DNA of 25,402 bases from Bacteroidales bacterium UBA1189 (GCA_002309805.1 DBYJ01000013.1:1-25402); one strand, 5' to 3'; numbered from the stretch's first letter, positions 16,635 through 23,888 are shown. The notes: generated by a model not told the origin, from the sequence alone. Numbers and translations: made by a program.

Positions 16635-17306
16635 TTATTCTTTTTCTTTCTTCATTTTCAAATACTCTTCCAGTCCTTTGCGGCGGAGGTGGCAGGCGGG
16701 GCAGTTGCCGCAGCCGTCGCCGGGGATGCCGTTGTAGCATGTGAGGGTGCGCTGGCGGACGATGTCGAAGACGCCGAGGCTGTCAGCCAACGCCCACGTC
16801 TCGCACTTGTCCTTCCACATCAGAGGGGTGTGGAGGACGAACTGCTCATCCATAGCAAGGTTGAGCGTGACGTTCAGCGAGCGGATGAAGGAGTCGCGGC
16901 AGTCGGGGTAGCCGGAAAAATCGGTTTGCGAGACGCCTGTGACGATGTTCATGATACCCTTTTCGCGAGCATGGACGGCTGCGATGGAGAGGAAGAACAG
17001 ATTCCTGCCCGGCACGAAGGTATTGGGAGGGGTGTCAGCAGGCTTCTCAGAATCCATCTTTATGGAATCGTCGGTAAGCGAACATCCCGTGCTGAGCTGG
17101 CTGACGAAGGGGATGTCCAAAATGGTAATGGGGACACCTGCTTCGGCTGCAAGCTCACGGGCGATGTCCACTTCGCAGACGTGGCGTTGGCCGTAGCGGA
17201 AGGTGATGGCGTGCACGTCAGGCCATTGTGTCTTGGCCCAATAGAGGCATGTGGTGCTGTCCTGTCCGCCCGAAAAGACTACGAGGGCTTTATTTCTGTC
17301 TAACAT
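16635..17306 (-). CDS. queC: 7-cyano-7-deazaguanine synthase QueC
   Basis: This 223-residue cytoplasmic ATP-dependent enzyme converts 7-carboxy-7-deazaguanine to preQ0. The PP-loop ATP-binding motif SGGQDST is at 12-18, FVPGRN at 97-102, and the zinc site is formed by Cys190, Cys199, Cys202 and Cys205 (CGNCPACHLR). The length is normal for the family. It precedes queF directly, and the queuosine-precursor transporter lies upstream beyond a gap of 113 bp with inverted heptad repeats. QueD and QueE, which make its substrate, are not in the window. Confidence 0.97.
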   Translation of the reverse strand: MLDRNKALVVFSGGQDSTTCLYWAKTQWPDVHAITFRYGQRHVCEVDIARELAAEAGVPITILDIPFVSQLSTGCSLTDDSIKMDSEKPADTPPNTFVPGRNLFFLSIAAVHAREKGIMNIVTGVSQTDFSGYPDCRDSFIRSLNVTLNLAMDEQFVLHTPLMWKDKCETWALADSLGVFDIVRQRTLTCYNGIPGDGCGNCPACHLRRKGLEEYLKMKKEKE

Positions 17307-17318
17307 ATTGGTTTGATT

Positions 17319-17413
17319 GTTTAATGTTTAACGTTTAATGTTTAACGAACATGTCCTATTATTTCCTTTTACCAGCGCCAGCTTCGTTAAACCTTAAACG
17401 TTCTCCGTTAAAC
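17319..17413. repeat. Inverted pair of heptanucleotide repeats between yhhQ-like gene and queC
   Basis: Four perfect heptads of the form GTTTAAY occupy 17319-17346. Facing them, 17383-17413 carries three inverted copies with one diverged unit. The best-paired section is 17333-17349 with 17383-17399 (16 of 17 bases complementary). The 33-base loop is T- and C-rich. The fold lies in the short gap between the transporter stop and the queC start and could stabilise RNA or modulate read-through. Confidence 0.7.
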
Positions 17414-17419
17414 TATTTT

Positions 17420-18112
17420 TCAGAGTTCTTTAATTTTGAAAATGTTGTAGGAGACGTTCGTGTCGTAGGCATCCACGCCTTCGCGACGCTTCATGTAGCG
17501 GACGACGCGAGTGGTCAGCGGCAGGGCAATAACCTCGTAAAGCGTCTTTGCCGTCACTTGCAGCAGCATCAGCTTCCCCAATTCGTGGATGGGCATCAGT
17601 CCTCCGAAGGCCATAGGGAAGAAGATGAGGGAGTCTGCGCCTTCGCCCACCAGCGTACTGAGGATAGCGCGCCAGGCAAATCGGCGTTCCTTGTCGCGCA
17701 GCTTCAGGCGGCTCATCACCCAGGCATTAAGGAACGAGCCGATGAGGAATGCCGTCAGGCTGGCTACGGCGATGCGCGGAGCGAGGCCGAAGACAAAGCG
17801 GAACGCCTCGTCGCCCTCCCAGAAAGGGGCGGCAGGAAGCGCAACGGCGATACCACCCATCGTGACGACGAAGAAGTTCATCAGGAACCCCATCCAGATG
17901 ATGAGTCTCGCCTTGCGGAAGCCCCACACCTCGGCGATGCAGTCGTTGAGGATGTACGAAATGGGGAAGACGATGAAGCCTGCCGTCATGGAGAACGAGC
18001 CTACTTGCACAATCTTCGTTTCGAACAAATTGGCGGCAATAAGGCAGACGCAGAAAAGTATCCCCATAATCATGAAGGATACACTAACGGTTTTTTTGCT
18101 GTTTTCTTGCAT
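17420..18112 (-). CDS. YhhQ-type queuosine-precursor transporter (VUT family)
   Basis: This 230-residue integral membrane protein has about six hydrophobic segments (near 10-30, 36-56, 68-92, 105-128, 150-168 and 175-200). ISYILNDCIAEVWGFRKAR (51-69) and the later GADSLIFFP (158-166) with VTAKTLYEVIALP (186-198) are hallmarks of the YhhQ/COG1738 family, whose members take up preQ0, preQ1 or related precursors. The start at 18110-18112 follows an A-rich leader with a candidate pseudoknot. Location upstream of queC and queF supports the queuosine assignment. Which precursor it moves cannot be read from the sequence. The last 20 residues are polar and variable. Confidence 0.92.
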   Translation of the reverse strand: MQENSKKTVSVSFMIMGILFCVCLIAANLFETKIVQVGSFSMTAGFIVFPISYILNDCIAEVWGFRKARLIIWMGFLMNFFVVTMGGIAVALPAAPFWEGDEAFRFVFGLAPRIAVASLTAFLIGSFLNAWVMSRLKLRDKERRFAWRAILSTLVGEGADSLIFFPMAFGGLMPIHELGKLMLLQVTAKTLYEVIALPLTTRVVRYMKRREGVDAYDTNVSYNIFKIKEL

Positions 18113-18114
18113 AT

Positions 18115-18144
18115 CTTGTTTTTTACGTGGTTTTCAAGCACACG
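18115..18144 (-). promoter_or_regulatory. Candidate H-type pseudoknot leader of the transporter gene (possible preQ1-type riboswitch)
   Basis: On the minus strand, CGTG (18144-18141) pairs with CACG (18129-18126) to make a short stem. CTTG in its loop (18138-18135) pairs with CAAG (18118-18115), which follows an A-rich run, TAAAAAA. CAAG ends two bases before the ATG. Stem, loop pairing to a 3' tail and an A-rich linker are the topology of class I preQ1 riboswitches. However, the conserved cytosine that directly follows the loop strand in the known aptamer is missing (AAAAC here). A second weak hairpin lies upstream (about 18145-18165). Folding would bury the start-proximal leader. The helices are only 4 bp each, so chance is not excluded. 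Confidence 0.4.
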
Positions 18145-18166
18145 GCAGCTGCTCTTCGCAAAGCCG

Positions 18167-18198
18167 CAATAGTATTTATAATTGTTTTAATCTCCAAT
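18167..18198 (-). promoter_or_regulatory. Candidate promoter for the queuosine group
   Basis: TACTATTG (18167-18174, one mismatch to TAnnTTTG) lies 20 bp downstream of ATTG (18195-18198, one mismatch to TTTG). It overlaps the end of the GH30 gene. Initiation just downstream would give a leader of about 45-50 bases, enough to hold the candidate pseudoknot. Confidence 0.35.
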
Positions 18199-19704
18199 AA
18201 ACACTTTCCTTGTTGTTCCGTCGGCTCGCTTCTCTATGCAAAGCCCCTTCGGGAATTCTATCCTCCGCCCATGCAAGTCAAAGAATGAGCTCCCTGACTC
18301 TTTACCTTTATCTGTCTTCGGATTGTCGATGAGCGTATCGTCCTTGTCAATCATGAAGATAAAGGTGTTGAGGCTGCGTGGGGGCATGGTGGTCAGATAC
18401 TCCTCTATGGGCTCGCTGATGTCTAAAGGTATCTCCTTACAAAGGGCATCGTTGCCCGTTGATTGAAGGAGGGTGCCACTCTTCACTTTGAAGGGGAACT
18501 TGATTTTCAGGTCGTTTCCGGTCTTGGTGGTATCAATAGCCATGACGATGAGCGAGTCGCCCTTGATATAGGCCGAATTCTCGAAGTATCCATTTGTGGT
18601 AGCTGAGATGTTGCATTGGGTGCCTAGGCGGGTGGAGCCTGTGACGTGCTTCGAAAAGTGTGACATGACGTAGGCACGCGGCAGCAGCTTGTTCTTTGTG
18701 TTGCCTGGATTGTACTTCGACTCGCCCGTGCCGACGAAGGCCCAATGAGCACGCATGTACCAGTAGATATAGCCCGTGCAGCCAGCCTGCATACACTCGT
18801 TCAACTCTTCGGCGAAGAGCAGTTGCTCATGCCAGTTCGGCAGACGGTTGATATTATCTGTCACGGAGTGCTCAGTCATCCACACCTCCTTGCCGTACTT
18901 TTCCGCCAGGACGGCAGCACTCTTCATGTTCCCCAATGGCGGATGGCCGTAGAGATGCCCTGCGATGATGTCAATCTGCTCGCGCGTCGTTTCGTTCCGC
19001 AACAGCATGTCGGAGTATTTGGGGTCGAATCCCAGAGGCTCGGCACTAATCAGGCGTACTCCCTTGAACTTTTCCCTGTCAAGCATGTGGGCATAGTTCT
19101 TAACAAGATTGTACTGCTGCTGAGGCGTGTAGAGGCAGCCCGAGTAGTCGACCCACCAGTCAGGCTCGTTCTGAATGGAGACGGCGTCAACGTCGACACC
19201 ATTCTTCTGCATGTATTCCAGGAACGTGTTCAGCCAGGGGAAGAACTTCTCGTAGCAGTCCTCGCGCAGTTCGCCCCGTTGGTTGCCCTGATTGTCGGCA
19301 TTTCCACCCTGGGCTGAGCCGTTGGTCTTATAGTCCCCTGGGGGCGACCAAGGGGTGCCGAAGACGATGCCGCCCCGTTGCTTGACAATCTTGGCTGACG
19401 GTAGCGAGCCCTTCCAGTCGTACGGAGAGTCCCAGTTGTTCCACTCAGGGACGATGACGTCGCCTATGAAGTTTGGCGAAATCTCCATTCGCATGATGTT
19501 CAGTCCTATGGGGGAATCGGGGCCGTAAAGCAGCTTGACGGGCTGGGTGTCTGTGCCGAAGGGGCACATGGCGCCATCGCAGGCAGCAGCACCAAAACCC
19601 GTCACCGTCTGATAGCGCGTGTCGTTCACGATGACGATGATGGTTCTTGCGTGGATAGCCACAGCCATTACCAGCACAAAAATAGAGGTAAGAATTCTTT
19701 TCAT
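18187..19704 (-). CDS. Secreted GH30-family glycoside hydrolase with C-terminal DLHGR tag
   Basis: With the ATG at 19702-19704 (after the promoter, giving a good signal peptide MKRILTSIFVLVMAVAIHA), the protein has 505 residues. A longer ORF start at 19761 lies upstream of the promoter and is rejected. GFGAAACDG (36-44), LNIMRMEISP (68-77), SIQNEPDWW (176-184, acid/base Glu180) and EVWMTEHS (273-280, nucleophile Glu278) are typical of clan A GH30. Similarity of layout suggests the glucuronoxylanase-like branch, but glucosylceramidase or beta-1,6-glucanase activity cannot be excluded. The side beta domain follows residue 360. The C-terminus (FDLHGRRIEFPKGLCIE...RKVF) resembles the tag on the 275-residue protein. 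Confidence 0.93.
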   Translation of the reverse strand: MKRILTSIFVLVMAVAIHARTIIVIVNDTRYQTVTGFGAAACDGAMCPFGTDTQPVKLLYGPDSPIGLNIMRMEISPNFIGDVIVPEWNNWDSPYDWKGSLPSAKIVKQRGGIVFGTPWSPPGDYKTNGSAQGGNADNQGNQRGELREDCYEKFFPWLNTFLEYMQKNGVDVDAVSIQNEPDWWVDYSGCLYTPQQQYNLVKNYAHMLDREKFKGVRLISAEPLGFDPKYSDMLLRNETTREQIDIIAGHLYGHPPLGNMKSAAVLAEKYGKEVWMTEHSVTDNINRLPNWHEQLLFAEELNECMQAGCTGYIYWYMRAHWAFVGTGESKYNPGNTKNKLLPRAYVMSHFSKHVTGSTRLGTQCNISATTNGYFENSAYIKGDSLIVMAIDTTKTGNDLKIKFPFKVKSGTLLQSTGNDALCKEIPLDISEPIEEYLTTMPPRSLNTFIFMIDKDDTLIDNPKTDKGKESGSSFFDLHGRRIEFPKGLCIEKRADGTTRKVFIGD

Positions 19705-19730
19705 TGGCAAAATACAAATGAATTGCGTGA

Positions 19731-19762
19731 CAAAGATAGGGTGAACCGAGCGAAAAAGCAAA
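19731..19762 (-). promoter_or_regulatory. Strong Bacteroidetes-type promoter for the GH30 gene
   Basis: The minus strand reads TTTG (19759-19762), a 20-bp spacer, then TATCTTTG (19731-19738). Both boxes match the Bacteroidetes consensus perfectly. The -7 box lies 26 bp before the chosen ATG. This is the best promoter in the window and fixes the GH30 start. Confidence 0.8.
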
Positions 19763-19818
19763 TATATTTGAAATTTTAACTGCGTTTTCGTTCTTCACGA
19801 CTCGGCAAAAAGAGCCCC

Positions 19819-19923
19819 CAAATTATTCCCCTGCTCTGGCAAATTATTCCCCTATTCTAATTTTTTATTCCCCTACGTTAATTTTTTATTCGCCTATTCT
19901 ATTTCCTGATTTGCCTACTTTAT
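19819..19923. repeat. Five-copy 21-bp tandem repeat
   Basis: Five units start at 19819, 19840, 19861, 19882 and 19903, each 21 bp with no indels. The core is (A/T)TTATTCCCCTATTCTA; the first three units share TTATTCCCCT, and units 4 and 5 have drifted (TTATTCGCCT and TGATTTGCCT). A half-unit may follow. The array starts 57 bp upstream of the GH30 -33 box. Two-turn spacing suggests same-face protein binding, but slippage-derived minisatellite is also possible. Confidence 0.8.
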
Positions 19924-20007
19924 TGTTTATTTGAGCGGCAAATTATCCGAATGAAACGAATCTTCTATCCCGTTCGTGTAGATTGTGTAGATGTTTTACA
20001 AACATTT

Positions 20008-20487
20008 TCAGAAGTATCTTCCCACGCGTTTTTTGTAGTCTAGATACTCTGGGCCGAAGTCTTGCTCTAATCGCTTCTCCTCGCTGCGCACTTGCAGGGT
20101 CAGCAGAATGACTTCGGCGAGGAAAATGAGCAGCGGCAGGGCTTTCCAAAGCCAGATGAGGACACCTGCATCGTAAAGGTAGATGCCCACGAGCATAGGG
20201 TTGCGGCAAATGCGGTAGGGGCCGCTGGTCATCAGCTGGCTGGTGCGTGGTGCCACCTCATGGCCGTAGGCATCGAAGGGATTCCCTTTGCCAACGAGGC
20301 GCATATAAACGATACTCCAGATGCTGAGCGCCAATCCGCCTACGGCAAATAATGCTGCAACGATAATCTGCAGGGGCGAATCAGGAACGTAAAACCACAT
20401 CCGTCCGGACACTAACCACATCAGGGCAGGAATGCCGATGACGAAGATGAACAAGCCTAAGAGATACCCGAAAGCGTGTGACTTCAT
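20008..20487 (-). CDS. Isoprenylcysteine carboxyl methyltransferase-like membrane protein
   Basis: This 159-residue membrane protein has four hydrophobic segments (about 7-27, 39-62, 98-115 and 117-133). TSGPYRICRNPMLVGIYLY (87-105) and EEKRLEQDFGPEYLDYKKRV (136-155) are the SAM-binding and C-terminal motifs of the ICMT/phospholipid N-methyltransferase superfamily. Bacterial members methylate diverse lipids or small molecules; none is specified here. It starts 28 bp after the CNNM gene stop and is last in the envelope cluster. The family assignment is good; the substrate is unknown. Confidence 0.88.
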   Translation of the reverse strand: MKSHAFGYLLGLFIFVIGIPALMWLVSGRMWFYVPDSPLQIIVAALFAVGGLALSIWSIVYMRLVGKGNPFDAYGHEVAPRTSQLMTSGPYRICRNPMLVGIYLYDAGVLIWLWKALPLLIFLAEVILLTLQVRSEEKRLEQDFGPEYLDYKKRVGRYF

Positions 20488-20498
20488 GGGGGAGATTA

Positions 20499-20519
20499 TT
20501 CTTAACTCTTAACTTTTAA
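20499..20519. repeat. Heptad repeat at the CNNM gene stop codon
   Basis: On the coding strand three heptads read TTAAAAG, TTAAGAG and TTAAGAA. The TAA stop of the CNNM-type gene (20516-20518) is part of the first one. The units are the same as those in the array at 21831-21872. Confidence 0.75.
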
Positions 20520-21820
20520 GATATGTGGAGGCGGACTTGAAGAATGCGCCCTGGGGCGGCTTTGAGGATGGTAAACTGGGCTTCGCCACGACCTGCAGCG
20601 AGGGGAAGGTCTATTTTGTCACCCACGACGGGGATGCTGCGATGATAATGGAGGATGAGGCCTCCGATGGTGTAATATTCGTCGGAAACGGGTAGTTCGA
20701 GGTCAAACATCTCGTTGACTTTCTCAATCTCCAGACGGGCGGAGAGGACATAGGTGTCGTTGCCGACGGCGCGGGCTACAAGACGGGTGGTGTCGTGTTC
20801 GTCCTCGATGTCGCCGGTTAGCTCCTCAAGAATATCCTCAAGGGAGACGATGCCTGCTGTACCGCCGAACTCGTCAACCACGACGGCGAGGGATTTCTTC
20901 TGCTGCATGAGGGTGGTCATGAGCTTCTGGGCGTTGGCTGTCTCAGGGACGATAGGGAGGGACTGGATATAATTAGAAATCAGGAATGAGGAATTAGGAA
21001 TGGAGGATGATTCTGTGCGGAAGAGGTCGGAGGAGTGGATGTAGCCGACGATGTTGTCGATGGTGTCTTCGTAAACGATGATTTTGGAGTAGCCCGTCTT
21101 GACGAAGAGGCGGAGTAGTTCGTCGGGGGTGCAGTCGTTCTTGTCGATGGCGGCAATCTCGTTGCGGGGCACCATGCAGTCGCGGACGCGGAGGGTGGAG
21201 AAGTCGAGGGCGTTGCGGAATATCTGCACCTCGGTAGAGGCGGGTTCGTCGCTGGTGCCTATGCCCGATTCGATGAGGTCGTCAAGATCCATCTTGGTGA
21301 AGAGCTTGCCGGTGTTCTCCTTTTCGATGCGGATGCCTCCAATCCGGAGAAGGCCTCGTGCACACCATGTGGCGAAGAGTGAAAGAGGGTAGAGGAGGAT
21401 ATAGAAAAGGTAGGCAGGCAGGGAGAGGTTGGCGAGGGTGCCGTTTGCGTTGCGACGGAAGAGCATCTTGGGGATGTACTCGCCGAAGATGATGACGACG
21501 ATGGTGGAGAGAATCGTGTCGATGAGCAGGAGCAACGAATCGGAGATGCCGGGCATGAGGGCCGTGAGCCAAGGGTCGAGCAGCTTGGCCATGAGGATGC
21601 TGTAGATAACAAGCACGGCATTGTTGCCTACGAGCATGGTGGAGATATAGCTGTCGGGGTGGCGATAGAAGACGCCGAGCAGACGCGACGAGATGCTGCG
21701 GTCGGCCTTATCGACCTCGTAGCGCAGCTTGCTGCTGGAGACAAACGCTATCTCCATGCCGCTGAAGAAGGCGGAAAGAAGCAGGGCTACGATGAGGAGG
21801 ACTATCTCGGCTGTACTCAT
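20516..21820 (-). CDS. CNNM/CBS/CorC-domain membrane protein (HlyC/CorC family)
   Basis: This 434-residue protein has the CNNM (DUF21) transmembrane domain at 1-170 (FFSGMEIAFVSSSKLR, VGNNAVLVIYS, FGEYIPKMLFRRN), a CBS pair at about 205-340 (VRDCMVPRNEI, YSKIIVYEDTIDNIVGYIHSSDLF, then AVVVDEFGGTAGIVSLEDILEELTGDIEDE) and a CorC_HlyC domain at 345-434 (ARLEIEKVNEMF, YTIGGLIL). Relatives take part in Mg2+ homeostasis, and some Bacteroidetes members (GldE) are linked to gliding or secretion. It starts 52 bp after lptC. Residues 270-283 (ESSSIPNSSFLISN), between the two CBS motifs, are encoded by a heptad repeat and are probably extra sequence in the linker. Confidence 0.92.
   Translation of the reverse strand: MSTAEIVLLIVALLLSAFFSGMEIAFVSSSKLRYEVDKADRSISSRLLGVFYRHPDSYISTMLVGNNAVLVIYSILMAKLLDPWLTALMPGISDSLLLLIDTILSTIVVIIFGEYIPKMLFRRNANGTLANLSLPAYLFYILLYPLSLFATWCARGLLRIGGIRIEKENTGKLFTKMDLDDLIESGIGTSDEPASTEVQIFRNALDFSTLRVRDCMVPRNEIAAIDKNDCTPDELLRLFVKTGYSKIIVYEDTIDNIVGYIHSSDLFRTESSSIPNSSFLISNYIQSLPIVPETANAQKLMTTLMQQKKSLAVVVDEFGGTAGIVSLEDILEELTGDIEDEHDTTRLVARAVGNDTYVLSARLEIEKVNEMFDLELPVSDEYYTIGGLILHYHRSIPVVGDKIDLPLAAGRGEAQFTILKAAPGRILQVRLHIS
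20974..21008. repeat. Heptad repeat inside the CNNM-type gene
   Basis: Five heptads lie in the coding region: TAGAAAT, CAGGAAT, GAGGAAT, TAGGAAT and the diverged GGAGGAT on the plus strand. They encode the low-complexity linker around SIPNSSFLISN. Gain or loss of one 7-bp unit would shift the reading frame. Confidence 0.75.
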
Positions 21821-21830
21821 GATGTCTTCA

Positions 21831-21872
21831 TTCTTAACTCTAAACTCTTAACTCTTAATTCTTAACTCTTAA
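21831..21872. repeat. Six-copy heptad repeat between lptC and the CNNM-type gene
   Basis: Six units fill 42 bp: on the coding strand mostly TTAAGAG and TTAAGAA, with one TTTAGAG. The array starts at the base immediately after the LptC stop codon (TAG, 21873-21875) and ends 10 bp before the CNNM ATG, so it makes up most of the 52-bp gap. Confidence 0.85.
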
Positions 21873-22478
21873 CTATATTACGTTGGTGGAATCGGCGACA
21901 ATCTCGCCGGCCTCGTTACGGGTAGCACGATCGTTCTCCTCAATGGGGAAGATGCCCTGTGTGCGGCGGATGCGGTAGTCGGTAAACTGCTGGTTGCTGG
22001 TGAAACCATAGCCCGTGACGACGGTACCGTTTGCCTTTTCGATGCGGATGTAGGCATCAGACCACACGCGCTCCGTATCCTGGTTCCAGAAGAGGGTGTC
22101 GGTATCAAAAATTTCACCCTCAAGATTCTCGATGTGGACGCTACCGTAGAGTTCCCAGAGTTTACTTTGGTCGTAGTAGTAGGCGGTATCGGCACGGACG
22201 GTAGCGTTGATGGTGAGGCTGTCGGAGAACTTCTCTAGATAGACGCCCTCCTCAAAAGCCCACTTGGAGGGCTTGAGCTGGTCATAGACATCCCAGCGGT
22301 CGGCAAGGATACGGTAGCGGACGACGCCCGAATCGGAAATCAGCGTCTCGATGTCGTAGGTGGTGAGGCCGGGCACGGAGTCGCGATTGGTGACGGCATC
22401 GGTGTATTGTTTGTTATTACGGCTGCACGAGGTAAATACGAGCAAAGCAATCGTCAGCAGGGCGATTGCTTTACTCAT
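21873..22478 (-). CDS. lptC: LPS export periplasmic lipoprotein LptC
   Basis: With the ATG at 22476-22478 this is a 201-residue lipoprotein (lipobox FTSC, Cys18). An ATG eight codons upstream (22502) would give a longer, acidic N-terminus and is less likely. After the anchor comes the LptC beta-jellyroll: GVVRYRILADRWDVYD, WAFEEGVYLEKFS, INATVRADTAYYYDQSKLWELYGSVHIENLEGEIFDTDTLFW and GYGFTSNQQFTDYRI. LptC passes LPS from the LptB2FG transporter to LptA on its way to the outer membrane. It starts 27 bp after the TPR gene and is followed by the CNNM gene, an arrangement I recall from other Bacteroidales. Confidence 0.92.
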   Translation of the reverse strand: MSKAIALLTIALLVFTSCSRNNKQYTDAVTNRDSVPGLTTYDIETLISDSGVVRYRILADRWDVYDQLKPSKWAFEEGVYLEKFSDSLTINATVRADTAYYYDQSKLWELYGSVHIENLEGEIFDTDTLFWNQDTERVWSDAYIRIEKANGTVVTGYGFTSNQQFTDYRIRRTQGIFPIEENDRATRNEAGEIVADSTNVI

Positions 22479-22505
22479 ATATCGTATAGGGATACTATCC
22501 AAGCG

Positions 22506-23888
22506 TCAGCGGATGGTGGTGTCCTCGTCGATGATGCCGCCTACGTGGACGGTATCACCGGGCTTGAGGCCGAGGAAGAACAGGTTGGCGGGGTCGGGCG
22601 TATGGTCCTTGTAGACACCGATGAGGCGGTTAGCTTCGGAGGCTACGCTTTCATCAACGCTCTTGGCGCGGGCCAGCTTGTCGAGTACCACGTAGTACTT
22701 GCAGGGGTTGAGCTCGGGCTTGTCGCTCCAGTTGGGGGCTGCGGCATAGATGTTGGCGAGCAGAATGTAGTAGGAGCCCTTGCGTCCGTTGAGGCCGATG
22801 GCGGTCTTGACGTAGCCCTTGGCCTTGGCGAGCTTCTTGTCGCTGTTGGCGATGACGGCAGCCTTGTAGTTATACTCGGCCTTCTTGGCGTTGTCCTCTT
22901 CGAGGCTGATGGCCTGGTCGAAGAACTCGAGGCTCTTGTTGACGTCGCCACGCTTGTAGTAGCTGTAGGCGCAACCGGCAGCCGTGCCAGCCGTAGGCTG
23001 GATGTTGTGGGCGTGCTCAGAAGCTGCATAATAGACGTCGCTCTCCGTGCAGTTCAGCAGAGCCATGACGGCAACCACCTTGCGCAGGTACTCGAGGTTC
23101 TCCTTGTTCTCCTCCACCTTGGGGGCGTAGATCTTCTGGAGCTGGTCGCAGTCGGCTGCGCCGCTGTTGATGAAGTAGGCGTCGACGTTGTCCTTCGTCT
23201 TCGTCACGGCGTTGATCATCTCGTTAGCCTTCTCCTCGGAGGGATACTCCGTGTCGATAGCCTTGCCGTAGATCTGGGCGATAAGCTCAGAGGCATAGAG
23301 GTAGTCCTGGATGAAGTCCTCGCGGAAGCTCTCATCGGCTTTGAAAATGCCTGAGGAGGTCTTCATGAGGTCGCCGAGCAGATAGTACTCGCTGTCGATG
23401 CCGCCGGCTTCGAGGCTGTTCATGAGCATCTCACGAGCCTGACGGGCGTCCATCTTGGGGTAATAGGTGATATAGTCGTGTGCCTTCTGACCGATGATGC
23501 GGTACTCCTTCAAGGGGTTCTTGAGGATGAGGTTGAGCTGGGGCACGTACTTGACGTACTGGTCGTAGACCGCCATGAGCTCGTCGGCGTATGCCTTGCG
23601 GGGCTCAAGCTCCTTGCTCTTCGAGATGAGGTTCTTCAGGATGACGATACCCTTCGTATAGGTAGCAGCCTGAGCGCAGGGAGCCTCCTGGAAGACCTTC
23701 TTCCACGGCTCGTAAGCCTCCTCGAAATTGTTGGTTTTGACGTACTCGCTGTAGATGCTGATGTTGTTGAGGCAGTTGATGCTGTCCTGTCCGTGACCGA
23801 AGCGGGAACCGTCTTCAACGCCTTTCTGTGCAAATGCCATCGTGGCCGTGAGTGCCATGAGGCCGATCATCAAGAATAACTTTTTCAT
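22506..23888 (-). CDS. Exported TPR protein
   Basis: This 460-residue protein has a signal peptide (MKKLFLMIGLMALTATMAFA). The body is almost all alpha-helical. TPR-like units are clearest at about 300-385 (AAGCAYSYYKRGDVNKSLEFFDQAISLEE, YNYKAAVIANSDKKLAKAKGYVKTAIGLN, YYILLANIYAAA). The N-terminal part (DSINCLNNISIYSEYVKTNNFEEAYEPWKKVFQEAP) is also a TPR-like helix pair. Such proteins act as protein-binding scaffolds in the periplasm. It sits between an outer-membrane barrel protein and LptC, so a role in envelope assembly is a reasonable inference. No promoter was recognised in the 163-bp gap upstream. The function is unknown. Confidence 0.85.
   Translation of the reverse strand: MKKLFLMIGLMALTATMAFAQKGVEDGSRFGHGQDSINCLNNISIYSEYVKTNNFEEAYEPWKKVFQEAPCAQAATYTKGIVILKNLISKSKELEPRKAYADELMAVYDQYVKYVPQLNLILKNPLKEYRIIGQKAHDYITYYPKMDARQAREMLMNSLEAGGIDSEYYLLGDLMKTSSGIFKADESFREDFIQDYLYASELIAQIYGKAIDTEYPSEEKANEMINAVTKTKDNVDAYFINSGAADCDQLQKIYAPKVEENKENLEYLRKVVAVMALLNCTESDVYYAASEHAHNIQPTAGTAAGCAYSYYKRGDVNKSLEFFDQAISLEEDNAKKAEYNYKAAVIANSDKKLAKAKGYVKTAIGLNGRKGSYYILLANIYAAAPNWSDKPELNPCKYYVVLDKLARAKSVDESVASEANRLIGVYKDHTPDPANLFFLGLKPGDTVHVGGIIDEDTTIR

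Larger units (their letters stand above)
19705..20007. other. 303-bp gap between methyltransferase-like and GH30 genes
   Basis: No coding region is supported here. The right part (about 19945-20007) shows nothing recognisable. The middle holds the 21-bp tandem array (19819-19923). The left part holds the GH30 promoter (19731-19762). Confidence 0.75.

Noticed and set aside
18115..18144. A canonical class I preQ1 riboswitch
   Set aside because: The conserved AGC with its ligand-pairing cytosine is absent from the loop, so only a variant pseudoknot is proposed, not the known class.
19705..19761. Longer GH30 start
   Set aside because: It would begin upstream of the -7 box at 19731-19738 and place 19 residues before a complete signal peptide.
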